Part shown: one piece after another, positions 11,357 through 21,699 of the stretch
Layout of the letters: every line of letters begins with the position of its first letter
Position numbering within the stretch: the first letter of the stretch is position 1
NCBI GenBank assembly: GCA_014529385.2
Contig: CM043966.1
Coordinates: forward strand, 102,683,087-102,747,086
DNA length: 64,000 nucleotides
From: Adiantum capillus-veneris
Taxonomy: Eukaryota > Streptophyta > Polypodiopsida > Polypodiales > Pteridaceae
Reading direction: 5' to 3'
Made by a program: the position numbers and the translations under genes
The notes under the pieces: model-generated
Databases searched by the model: none
Told to the model about the DNA's origin: nothing
Seen by the model: only the letters and a program-made list of their open reading frames with translations

Positions 11357-12207
11357 TACAAAACCATGGAAAAATAGATTTACAAATTTATACATATTAA
11401 TGGGCACTGTCTTACAATGGTTTAAACCTTGTTGGGCTTTATTGTGATTTGATTTTTCAACAAATGATAAGTAATTCCCGTAAGTACATAAAGGGATATC
11501 AGGTCATATCAGGGCCAAAAGTAACCCCATACTCTTGTATATACTCCATACACGAAAGTTTTTCGGATTTTGTTTCTAATTACATTGTCAACTTTGATAA
11601 ACAATCGAGAAAAGACACAAAAATAGACCAATATTGACCTAAATATTTTGTATATAGCAAGAAAAATTATTTTCTTAGTTGAAAATAATTTAACTAATTT
11701 TGGGTAATTTTTGGCTTTATTTTGCTAAATTTTGGAATTATCGCATTTTTGAAGTACCTATTTGGAATTTTCTTTGTAAAAATCTAATTAAAAAAATCCA
11801 AAGAAGCAATGGGAAATCTGAAGCCAAATGACAAAATACCATACCAGGAGAAACTCCCAAAAAAAGTTTGAAAAAAAATTTAAGATGTTTAATTTCGGCT
11901 TAAATATGAAGGTGGCCCGAAAGATAAACTTGTCGTATCTGGGCCATACAAAGTCCAAACGTAGAAATTGAAGATCCTTCAGAAATCTAAGGTATGTATA
12001 GGGAATGATGAGAGAAGAAAGAAAAAAAGGGCACTAGGCACCTAGACTAACTTAGGGGGATTTCCTAGTCATTTTCACATAGCAACCCTCCGGGAGAGAG
12101 GGAGCGCGTACGTGCAGTATTTGGAGAGTCCATATGCACACATCATGCATCCCCATGGAAAGTGGAGCTATAAATGAGTTCTATGTTACTTATAGAACAT
12201 GTGCATG
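11357..12207 (+). repeat. Gy-F LTR-like unit 2, part 1
   Basis: Homologous to about 2862-3722 of unit 1. It is cut at 12207 by Ca-1, whose target duplication ATG is 12205-12207. It continues at 19407. Confidence 0.75.
12169..12175 (+). promoter_or_regulatory. TATA box in Gy-F LTR unit 2
   Basis: TATAAAT, equivalent to 3684-3690. Ca-1 is inserted 33 bases downstream. Confidence 0.4.
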
Positions 12208-12219
12208 CACTACAAGAGG
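12208..12219 (+). repeat. Left terminal inverted repeat of Ca-1
   Basis: CACTACAAGAGG, identical to the reverse complement of the right end. It is preceded by target duplication ATG. Confidence 0.95.
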
Positions 12220-12230
12220 CTATTCATATT

Positions 12231-12345
12231 AGCGACGCTCACACAGCGACGCTCAAAATTTTTTTTTCCCGACGTCGCCATGAGCATCGCAAATTTACAA
12301 GTAAATTTGCGACGCTTATAGCGACACTCATAGCGACGCCGACTG
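12231..12345 (+). promoter_or_regulatory. Left subterminal repeat array of Ca-1
   Basis: About seven copies of an AGCGACG/GCGTCGC-like motif in both orientations within 115 bases. In En/Spm such subterminal motifs are bound by the TNPA protein, which brings the ends together. The motif here is likely the site of the second Ca-1 gene product; that is inference. Confidence 0.7.
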
Positions 12346-12429
12346 GGTTAAAAAAAATAACAGAGGGTGCCCAAAAACTCATATCTCAGATCTGAGTTTT
12401 TCGGCGCCCTCAAGCAAGGAGCAGGTAAC

Positions 12430-12430
12430 G

Positions 12431-12474
<44 letters not shown>

Positions 12475-12475
12475 T

Positions 12476-12539
<64 letters not shown>

Positions 12540-12641
12540 AGAGGAAGGAGAGCCACGTATGCTCCTTCCCTCTCCTCACTCTCATGTTCCCTTCCCCTCT
12601 TTCTCTCTCCCTCTCTCTCTCACACACACACACATAGTGTT

Positions 12642-12697
<56 letters not shown>
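12430..12697. repeat. CT, CA and GA microsatellite block in Ca-1
   Basis: (CT)n at 12430-12469, (CA)n at 12476-12535 and (GA)n at 12645-12697, with CT/CA-rich spacers. Long open frames across this block on both strands are pure S/L, H/T or R/E repeats and are not genes. Confidence 0.95.
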
Positions 12698-12699
<2 letters not shown>

Positions 12700-12727
12700 T
12701 ACAAACATAAACAAAAACGCACACACA

Positions 12728-12930
12728 CATACATAAACAAAGAATGCACACACATTGAGAGAGGAAAAGAGAGAGAGAGCATGCATAAACAAAAAACGCA
12801 CACCTTGAGAGAGGAAAAGAGAGAGAGAACATGCATAAACAAAAAACGCACACATTGAGAGAGGAAAAGAGAGAGAAAACATGCATAAACAAAAAAACGC
12901 ACACACATTGAGAGAGAAAGAGAGAGAAAC
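12728..12930. repeat. Minisatellite, about four units of about 50 bases
   Basis: Units follow the pattern CATAAACAAAAAACGCACAC then TTGAGAGAGGAAAAGAGAGA. Four diverged copies run head to tail. No spacer diversity of CRISPR type is present. Confidence 0.8.
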
Positions 12931-13313
12931 TAATTTAATGTCGTAGGAAACTAATTAAAATTAAAAGACCTAAAGATCTAGCCGACGAGGAGTTGAACTC
13001 AAGACCTATTATTCAAGAGGGAAATGGCATAACCAATCTATCATACTTGGCATGGGTGATAGAAAGGTTATACCATTTATCTCTTTTTATTGGCACACAC
13101 ATCCATACACGCGCACACACACAAGAAGAAGAGAGTTATAACGTCGTAGAAAACTATCATAAAAGACATTAAAGATTAGGTTATATGTAGATTTACGTTA
13201 AATTGGATTTAGGTTTATTTAAGTTAAATTAGATTAGATTTATGTTTATTTTTAGTTAGATTTATGTTTATTTACGCTAGATTTAGATTTACGTTATATT
13301 AGATTAGATTTAG
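12931..13313. repeat. AT-rich Ca-1 5' region with degenerate direct repeats
   Basis: A block from about 13120 (AAGAAGAAGAGAGTT, AACGTCGTAG, GACATTAAAGATTA, then many TTTAGATTTA/TTAGATTAGATT variants) recurs at 13895-14030. No coding potential is seen. It may be promoter or leader sequence for the transposase gene. Confidence 0.6.
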
Positions 13314-13675
13314 GTCTCCATAGACTGCGATGCCTGCATGAAGCGGGTGAAGAAAGCCCTCAATGGAATATAGGGTATTGCTGCCTTCACTCATGGTGGG
13401 CTCCGTCGATCCAAAAGTACTGGTGAAATGTCTTCAGAAGATAGGGAAGAAGGTGGATCTTCAGGGCGGCAAGAGTCACTACATCCCCGACAATGACCAT
13501 CTAGACAACCTCTAGTCATTCAACAGCAACTTCAAAGTTAGTAACAAGAGCAAGAACGGTCCAAAGGGCCAATTGCTGTCGTCAGATGTGGATGGAGATG
13601 AGGCAGCGTCACCGCCGGAAGTTAACTCTCACATCTTTAGTGATGAGAATGCCAACTCTTGCCCAGTTATATGAA
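13314..13675 (+). pseudogene. Captured HIPP-like (heavy-metal-associated domain) fragment in Ca-1
   Basis: One frame reads VSIDCDACMKRVKKALNGI, the metal-binding loop (CxxC) and first helix of an HMA domain. After a short gap and frame change comes VGSVDPKVLVKCLQKIGKKV, the last strand and helix of the same domain, then a charged linker ending SCPVI and TGA at 13673-13675. This is the layout of plant HIPP metallochaperones, with the middle of the HMA domain lost, a TAG after the first block and another in the linker. GC content is clearly higher than in the AT-rich flanks. CACTA elements are known to pick up host gene pieces; this looks like one. Confidence 0.75.
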
Positions 13676-13805
13676 AAATTATGTGTTAAATTAGTTGTAA
13701 GGTTCTTATAATCCCTGCTAGTTTAGTTCTTTGTTTTTAATATAACATAATTTACGTTAGATTTAGATTTATGCTATATTAGATTAGACTTAGGTTTATT
13801 TAGGT

Positions 13806-13809
<4 letters not shown>

Positions 13810-13894
<85 letters not shown>
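13810..13894. repeat. (CA)n microsatellite
   Basis: About 42 uninterrupted CA units within Ca-1. Confidence 0.95.
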
Positions 13895-13895
<1 letters not shown>

Positions 13896-14315
13896 GAAGA
13901 AGAGAGTTTTAACGTCGTAGGAAACTATCCCAAAAGACGTTAAAGATTATGTTAGATTTAGACTTACGTTAAATTAGATTTAGGTTTATTTTTAGTTAGA
14001 TTTATGTTTATTTAGATTTACGTTAGATCGAGTCCACGCAAGAATTACTTACGGTTTAGGGTTTAGAGTTAGACGAACAGTGAAAAGATCTACTGTGAAA
14101 AGATGTTAAGATGCTGTGAAGTGCTACAGCTAGAGAAGAGGCAAAGGGGTTTTGTCCACTACATGCAGTATCATGTAGACGTGGGTCTGTAGATTTCTTG
14201 TACCCACAAATATAGGTATTGACCAATAAAGACGAGATTATAACCCAGTGGTTCTGATCTCCGTGCACCTCTAGACCGAGGTGTGTGGGGATTGGACATG
14301 ACTAGAGAATGTGAG

Positions 14316-14438
<123 letters not shown>

Positions 14439-14503
14439 TAAGACGAAGAATGCCAATAGAATATTAAATTTGTTGTCCAGGTTATAAGATTTTTATCCTC
14501 ATT

Positions 14504-17219
14504 ATGAGTAGTGACGAGGATGTGGGACCGTCCAACCGAAACACCTATCTCTCAACGAGGGTCTTATGTCCTTGTAATCAATGCAAGCATGCTGTGCCAC
14601 AGACAAGACGTGTTTCTTTGCAGCACGTTCGCGAATTTGGCGAGTTCGATCCATCTATTATAGATCGAGTTGTTGCCAATTATAACTCGTCGGACTCTGA
14701 CGCTGGCCAACAAGCAGCAATCTTGCAACCCAATAGACGTGTTCGCAGGCGCTTTGGTCAAGCAGCATATGTGAGGCCACAAGATGTAGCCTCTGACAGC
14801 TCTGGGGATGATCATGCAGAGCACATTCCCAACGAGGCAATGTTTGAGCCCGAGATTGATGAAATGATCGAGACGATCATGGATTCAGAAAGGCTTATCT
14901 ATGATGATATGAAAAGTGAAGCCGATACGCCATTGTATAATGGAGCACGTATTTCTAGATTGAAAGCACTCCTGGTTCTTCTCAAAAAGCAGGCAAAGTT
15001 TGGATGGAGTGACACTAGCGTCACAGCGCTTTTCAGGTGATCTATTACAATTAGTTTACTTTAATAAAACTCTAAATGTATAATGATCTGATAGATTTTT
15101 ACACGACTGTATCATATTTTTATGTTGTGTAGATTGCTTAAAGAGCACATACTACCAGCTGACAATGTGATGCCAGATTCCCGAGATGAAGCAAGAAAGA
15201 TTTTGCGAAACTTGGGGATGGATTACAATTCTATCCACGCTTGTCCTAATGACTGCATTCTTTTTAGAGGGGAATACATAGACATGGAGAAGTGTCCAAA
15301 ATGTGATTCCGAAAGATATCGAGTAGATCTCCACGGGACAAAAATTCCACAAAAGGTTTTGCGACATTTTCCTCTGCTTCCTCGCATCAAGCATTTCTTT
15401 GAATGTAAGTCCATGGCCGCCCTAGCATCATGGCATGCGGAGAATAAATCTTCGGATGGTGTGCTACGAATTCCTGCAGATTGTGCAGCCTGGAAACATA
15501 TAGATGGAACATGGTCGGATTTTGCCAGGGAAGCTCAAAATTTGCGCTTAGGCCTGGCTATGGATGGCGTAAATCCATTTGGTCAAAGATCAACATCTTA
15601 CAGTGTATGGCCTGTTGTCATCGTCAACTACCACATTCCCCCGTGGTTGACTACGAAGAAGGGGCACCTATGGCTAAGCTTGATTGTGCCAGGGCGATAT
15701 AAAGTGAAGAATATGGATGTGTATCTTCGTCCACTATTGGAAGAGCTACAACAATTGTGGATTGGCATAGAGGTGGTGGATATGAGCCGACACAGAGGAC
15801 GACGGAATGCTTTGATCAGAGGCATTCTAATGTGGACCATGCATGACTATCCCAGGCTAACAAAATGCTCAGGTGATCTATTGACACTCCTCACTCCTCA
15901 CTCAGAACGCTTAAGGGATATGTGCGTCAAAAGGCACGTCCGGAGGGTAGCATGGCAGAAGGTTGGTTGGTATCAGAGTCCCTAGTGTACATTGTAGAGT
16001 GGCTAGACGGATGTGATAAAGCCCTGGACACGCTATGGCGAACCATAGATGATGAGCACATATCTGGGATTGTCATGTGTAATCTCGGTGTTGAGAAGAA
16101 GATGACGGAAGATCTAGAGGCTAAAATCAACCGATTTTGCATGCTTCACAATCCAGTGATGCAAAAGTGGATTTCACAATATGAGGATGCAAAGCAAGAG
16201 CGACAAAGGACACGAATCGAGTGGAGACGGGGAAGACGACCACCGATGCACTATCCGACGGGTCTGGAGAGCCTACCAACATTCATGAGCTTAAGATGGT
16301 TGCACAACCAAATGAAAAGCGCACAACAATGCGGCGACGAAGTGACTGAGGAAGAGTGGGAGTACTCTCGGGGTTGCGCGACCAAGGTAAGTTTGCAATG
16401 TACGACTAGCTAGTGACTTTATTTCTAAACGTTTGAATGGCCACTCATAATCTTTGTTCGTTGTAGTATAAGTCATACACAGCAGCATGGTGTAAAGGTC
16501 GACATTTTAGGGTGGAACGGATTGACAAAAAGCGTTTTACTCAAGATTGTGGAATCATGGCAAAATTTGAACAGTCTAGTCGACGACATTCCTCTGATGC
16601 AGATCCTGTGGTGGCGGAACTCACTTACTTCGGCACGCTACAAGAGATTTTGAGGATCGATTACAGAGGATTTTTTGTCGACTTGTTCGACGTGCAATGG
16701 TTCAAGATAATCATGGAGGGTCGCAACGCTACTGTGCGTAGAGGAGAGTCTGGTTTTCTTGAGGTGGATTCTACTAAGAAATGGACTGACCTAAGAGACA
16801 CTTTCGTACTACCCGAGCATTGTGAACAAGTAAGTATGTAAATAGTTAACATCCTCCTTTTACAAGTTATGTGCTTGAAAGCTCTCATGTAAGTTATGTG
16901 GCTCTGGCAGGTAATACTTCATCCTACAAAGTCTACATCAAACTGGTGGTACGTCATAGAGGTAGCCCCTCGTAGTGCAAGGACTTATGAAGGCTACCAT
17001 CTGCCAATCACAACGACATCAATGGAGGAGATCAGAGAAGATGCTCAATCAGAAGCCTCTGCGGTGGTGCCAGACGAGCATCAAGATGCTACTACTCTAT
17101 ATGGGGTGCATGCAGAGGATCTACAAAATGAAATAGAGGATATGTGTTTAAACGGAGAGCTCTATATAGATATAGGAAGTTATGCTGAGTTATGCGAGGA
17201 TGAGAGAGAGATCTCTTAA
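14504..17219 (+). pseudogene. Ca-1 Tnp2-type transposase gene, four exons, internally deleted
   Basis: Exon 1 (14504-15036) has the transposase-associated region (CPCNQCKHA, FGWSDTSVTALF). An intron 15037-15132 joins it to exon 2, giving ALFRLLKEHILP across the splice. Exon 2 carries HACPNDCILFR, CPKCDSERY, WKHIDGTW, RLGLAMDGVNPFG (first catalytic Asp region of Tnp2) and LSLIVPGRYKVKN. Near 15870-15905 homology jumps, with a frame change, to KARPEGSMAEGW, so several hundred residues with the rest of the catalytic core are missing. Introns 16387-16466 and 16830-16910 follow; exons 3 and 4 hold a DUF4216-like region (RFTQDCGIMAKFE, FFVDLFDVQWF, WWYVIEVAPRS). It should be catalytically dead. The fossil at 45540-48275 retains the missing stretch. 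Confidence 0.85.
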
Positions 17220-17491
17220 AGCCACAAATATTGTATTTGAACAATTTTGCTCCGTGTTGTAAAAGCTCTGGCTCTCTAAGTACCTTCCATGGCGTATAAC
17301 GCTCTTTTCTACTCGCGCTCACATCTTTTGATTGAAAATTCTGAGTTTTCGACTTGCCTCTTCTATCACTCAATTCATTGCGTCATTGTATTTATATGCG
17401 TCATTACGTCATTGTATTTAATGGTCTTTGCGTCATTGTCTACTCTATTCATTCAATATTAAGTTTAAATATTCGTGTGTTTAATGCAGGT

Positions 17492-18791
17492 ATGGATGAT
17501 GAGGAGTTTCTTTCTTCTTTGTCACCGCAGCAGAGACAGTGGTACGTGGAGCGTCATCGCTCTGGCGCATCATCGCGCGTTCCTATTCCATCCGCATCTC
17601 CCTCTCTTTCGGAGCATTCGGCGCGCTCCGAAGCTTCGGTGTCGACGAGACGATCTTCACACTCGTCTAGACACCGGCGCTCTAGTGGTGGTGGTGGCGG
17701 TTGTTGTGGGGATTCCGCCGCCGATGCCTCCACACCGCCTCGTGTTCGAAGAGGCTCTTTACCCTCCCCTTCTTTGCCCGCCCCCACACCAGCCACAGCA
17801 TCGCCATCTACGCTAGGTTTTGCGCGGCTAACTGTTCCTAGCAGCTACACACCTCTACCTACTCCTCCAGGAGCCACCCCACTCGACACTCCTCGCTTCG
17901 GGGCCCAGACGTCGGTGGAGACACTTGACGTCCGTACCCCCATCGACACGCCGCTAGAGACCCCTGCCGGGACACCCAAGTTCACGCGTCACCGGCCAGA
18001 GGGCTTGCCTTACTCCATCGACTTCAGCGGCGGCATCATCATGGATGATGACGGCAAGAAGGTGATCTCGCGCATGCGTGGTCTTTGCTCTCAACTGTTT
18101 AGACACTACATACTAAACAAATGGAGTGAAGTACCAAGTGATTTAAAAGACAGAGTCATCAGCATACTTCATGATGAGTTTCCTGTTCCAACACGGGATC
18201 AGCGCTTCAATGAAGACCTGATGAAGATTCGAATGCGTGAATACTGCAAACACAAGCGTTCCGAAGTGCAAAAAGCAATCAAGCATGGGTGGAACAGGCC
18301 AGATTGGCTGGCCAAAGAAGATTGGAAGAATACGAAGAAAGCAGCGCGCGAGAATCCCGACAAGTGGAAGCAACAAAAGGATGTAGCCAGAGCGCGAGTA
18401 GAGGTAGGGAGCTCGCACCACTTGGGGAGGGCATCATTTGAGGCCGATTTTGTAAGTGTTTTCGCATTGCTCTTTATGTTCGATAGTTTAGGGTTTATGA
18501 GTTTTTTAATTCTAACATAATGAAATCTTTGTATGTTTTGACAGTGGTCAATGACAGGACGTGATCCCACACCGTACGAGCGCGAGTACGCAGGCAGGAA
18601 GGGCTTAAACGCCCTGATGGACATTCTCAGTTCTCGCGGCGGCATGGTTAGTATTAGGGTTTACTCTTTTCTATTTTTTGTATTGTTTTATAAATGTCGT
18701 TATATGTTTATACTTACTGAAAGCTGTCTTATTGTCTTTTTTGCAGAATCCGACAGATACGCAGCTTGGACGCGATGAGACGTCTGACTAG
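17492..18791 (+). CDS. Ca-1 second gene, TNPA/Transposase_24-like DNA-binding protein, three exons
   Basis: ATG at 17492 opens exon 1 (to 18451). GT-AG introns 18452-18544 and 18647-18746 keep the frame, and TAG is at 18789-18791, giving about 368 residues with no stop. The N-terminal half is S/P/T/R-rich with a glycine run near residue 68 and looks disordered. From about residue 170 a helical domain follows (MRGLCSQLFRHYILNKWSEV, then RDQRFNEDLM) with many basic residues, then a WKQQKDVARARV / HHLGRASF block that resembles the end of the plant En/Spm Ptta domain. In En/Spm the second product binds subterminal repeats and assists excision. It is the only multi-exon frame in the window that looks intact. 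I chose this start because the ORF upstream of 17492 is AT-rich and low quality. Confidence 0.75.
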
Positions 18792-19159
18792 ACGACGTCA
18801 GTTTAGCCGTAGCTAGATAGCATTAGTTTAGGGTTTCTTATAGCTTATGTATCATGAGACGGATTTTATACGTCTTTTTGAACCATGTATATTATTACAT
18901 TTGTCACCGCAGTTCATTTTGCCAATCAATTCTTTATGCCTATGATGTTGTACAATTGTCATTATTACATTTGCCAATCAATTCATTTTGCCTATGATGT
19001 GTGCAATTGTCAATTTTACGCTTGTCAATTTTGCAAACAATGCGTCTTGTGGGTGACTATTTTGGGTCTATTATCTACCCTTGCACTTTTTTTAAAAAGT
19101 GAATCAAGTACAATATGGTTGATGGGTGGCAGGGCATTCAATGCCCTGTCACCAAAAAA
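18792..19159. other. Ca-1 3' non-coding region
   Basis: No gene is seen. A short direct repeat occurs (TTTGCCAATCAATTC, then GCCTATGATGT near 18919-18955, and again near 18971-19000). It is probably the 3' untranslated region of the preceding gene. Confidence 0.5.
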
Positions 19160-19380
19160 AAAATCTCTCGGGCGTCGCTATAACCGTCGCTATTTATGGC
19201 TCTGGAGCGTCGCTATAAGCGTCGCTATAGACTTCTGTGTAAACGTCGCTATAACCATCGCTATGACCGTCGCTATAAGCGTCTCTATATAGCGACGCAT
19301 ATAGCGACTCTCTCGTAGCGACGCTATTAGCGACGCCGGGGATTATAAAAACCCAGTGTATTTCCGTCGCTAACAGCGTC
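19160..19380 (+). promoter_or_regulatory. Right subterminal repeat array of Ca-1
   Basis: About a dozen CGTCGCTATA / TATAGCGACG motifs in both orientations, ending 14 bases before the terminal repeat. It is denser than the left array, as in En/Spm. Likely TNPA-like binding sites. Confidence 0.75.
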
Positions 19381-19394
19381 ACAAGAGCACACAA

Positions 19395-19406
19395 CCTCTT
19401 GTAGTG
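19395..19406 (-). repeat. Right terminal inverted repeat of Ca-1
   Basis: CCTCTTGTAGTG, followed by target duplication ATG at 19407-19409. Confidence 0.95.
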
Positions 19407-20179
19407 ATGCATGCCAAATACTAATCCACTCACCAAAAAACACAAATCAGGGTATAGGCACCAAAGTTAGGAACATGCACATTGGGGGTTGCACTGGTGA
19501 CCAAAACTTGAATGGAAGGGATCAAAAGAACCACCAAGAGGTAGGGAAAGTAGATGCAGGGTCACATCAAGAAAAATCACCAAGTGGTAGCTACGGTGGT
19601 CGATGCCACCACTCTAGAAATTGCACCCAAGTGTCATAGCATCTTCCCAAGGACATGTAGACCATGTGCATGCCATGAAATCCCCATTTGAGCAGCTACT
19701 TGTCAGCAATGCAAGCAAAAAGTTTTCACAAGGCCAAATAGGCCATCCAAACCCAACCTTGGCTCCAAGTGGATCAAACAGAGCACCTACAGGTACACAA
19801 AAATGGCAGGAAGCTACCCATGAAATTTGGTCAAGAAATCACACCAGTGGCAGCTACTGTGGTTGGTGCCACCAGGGTCATTTGCACACGCAGGTGAGTT
19901 CCACATTTTCCCCAAGCTACGAACAAGTTGGCCATACTTAGAAATCACCAAATGAACCACCCAAAAGGAAAGATAGCATAAATCTTACAAATTCAAGAAG
20001 ACAAAAAGCCAAAAAATGACAAAAAATAGTGCAAACCAAGGGGCATTTCTAGAACTTTGATGCCATAAGTTGAGAAGTACCCAAAGGATGTTAATACCAT
20101 CAAAAGTTTAGCAAAATCTGTCATAAAATTCAAATAAGGGCAAAATATGCGTTTTTTGTGTGTTTTTCAACAAATACGT
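19407..20179 (+). repeat. Gy-F LTR-like unit 2, part 2
   Basis: Continues unit 2 after Ca-1 and matches about 3720-4491 of unit 1. It is cut at 20179 by Gy-E. Apparent small ORFs here (for example 19621-19941) are shared with unit 1 at 3934-4233 but have no recognisable content. Confidence 0.75.
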
Positions 20180-21438
20180 TGGAAAGGGGGAAACGAGAAA
20201 ACCACCAGCACACAATATGAATGCCTCCCTAGAGCCCAGTGATTCCACAACACCCCTATCCCCTATTGAACACACACAGAGACCCAATTTGCCAAAAATT
20301 GTTGTACCAAGCTCGTTCCCAACCAACCTTAACTGCATACAATCATAGCACCAAGCACCTCACCCTCACCTAGATTCATGCTATTCAATATTGACTCACA
20401 CACCATCACTTGCAACATCGTTGGAAGACACCAATATTTCCTTGAACTTTCAATGTCTACAATAGGCACTAGCTTTACAGCCAATTCGAATCTCTTTTGC
20501 ATACACCACCCGCCCTTGCACAGATATACTTGGGCGAACAATTAATCATGAGAGTGAGAGAGGATATTGACACAATTTGGAGAGACATATTGGCAAATAT
20601 CACTACAATAACTTCCAAATGGGGGTGTATATTAAAATGATGGGTTTCAAGAAAAAGTTGTCCTCGGCCTTTCCTTCATAATCACCATAGCCTTTGTGTC
20701 GACTTGCCCTCCATTCCATGCAGGTTGCGACTACCCTGTATTCCCTTGCTTGAACACCCAAACATTACCTAACGTACAACACCTTTCCTTTCTCTTGATC
20801 CTGATCGCGACCTCTACAACACGTTCCTTCCTTACTCTGAGCTCCTCTTACTGCATCTTCAAGGGCCACAAAGACTGCGGCGTTGACTCCCGATATGCAA
20901 GCCTGCTTACGAGCTTTTAACTATAGCGCTACCAAGGTAGGCCCACTCTCCTGCACTATGACTATATGGAAACCAGTAACTGTTGCTTTGGATACTGATG
21001 GCGGCTCTGCATTCCAACCTTCAACCCCCTTCAATGCTCAACTTTCCTTGGGTAAAAGAACCCCGTTTAGAGCGCTCCGATCGTCATGAGACTTGAGCTG
21101 CACTCACTTGCAATAGCTCTTAATGGAGATGTTGTAGCATACATATCTTGGCAAGTAGAGCGTCCCGCAGACACTTCGATCAAAATCCCATATCATAAAC
21201 TCCATAGCACCTGCATACAGTATCCCTTGCCTCATTCCGAACCTTATGATATAAGCATTTTCTCTTGTCCCCTGTGATAGGAAGAAACAATTGCAGCTTC
21301 CACTAGCAAGTGTTCCATCTCGGTGTACCTTTCTCCTAGCTCCATCAAATACCTACCCAATGTCCCTATCACTTGCCTGTAAACTGCCATGTCTGGGCTT
21401 CTTGCACTTCCATAGATCGACACAGTTTGGCTATACCA
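20180..21438 (-). repeat. 3' LTR of Gy-E
   Basis: It starts TGGAAAGGGG and ends GGCTATACCA on the plus strand. It lacks about 690 bases present in the other LTR (near 24419-25115) and is otherwise very similar. No coding content. Confidence 0.85.
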
Positions 21439-21699
21439 TCATTACCCACCCCCGTGTTGAGCATTCATGCTCAACCACAGTATTTTCAAATAAAATAAGT
21501 ATGTATAGAGAGAATGATATAACATAGATATATAGACTGCATAAGAAAAATGATATAATGGATATATAGATAGGATAGAGATAGAGGGAAAGTTGTCTGC
21601 TCATCATCCGCCATGATCAAATGGAAAGCTCAAAGCTTCCCCAATCATAGTGTAGGTTCCACCTGGATTAAAAGGAAAACATTGGCCGTGGCCATCCAC
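21439..21699 (-). other. Gy-E polypurine tract and 3' untranslated region
   Basis: On the minus strand CACGGGGGTGGGTAATGA immediately precedes the LTR start TGGTATAGCC; the G-rich run at about 21443-21455 is the likely polypurine tract. The rest of the interval is AT-rich with no gene, although the peptide frame of the gag ORF continues weakly past its stop at 21700. Confidence 0.6.

Noticed and set aside
12348-12908. Several overlapping ORFs up to 175 residues on both strands
   Set aside because: They are translations of CT, CA and GA repeats (S/L, H/T, R/E, C/V runs) and exist in every frame because the repeats lack stops.
12728-12930. Regular repeats resembling a CRISPR array
   Set aside because: Units are head-to-tail minisatellite copies with no unique spacers, in a plant transposon.
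14040-14075. GTTTAGGGTTTAG resembling plant telomere repeat
   Set aside because: Fewer than two full units, in an AT-rich transposon leader; similar short matches occur by chance at 18488 and 18826.
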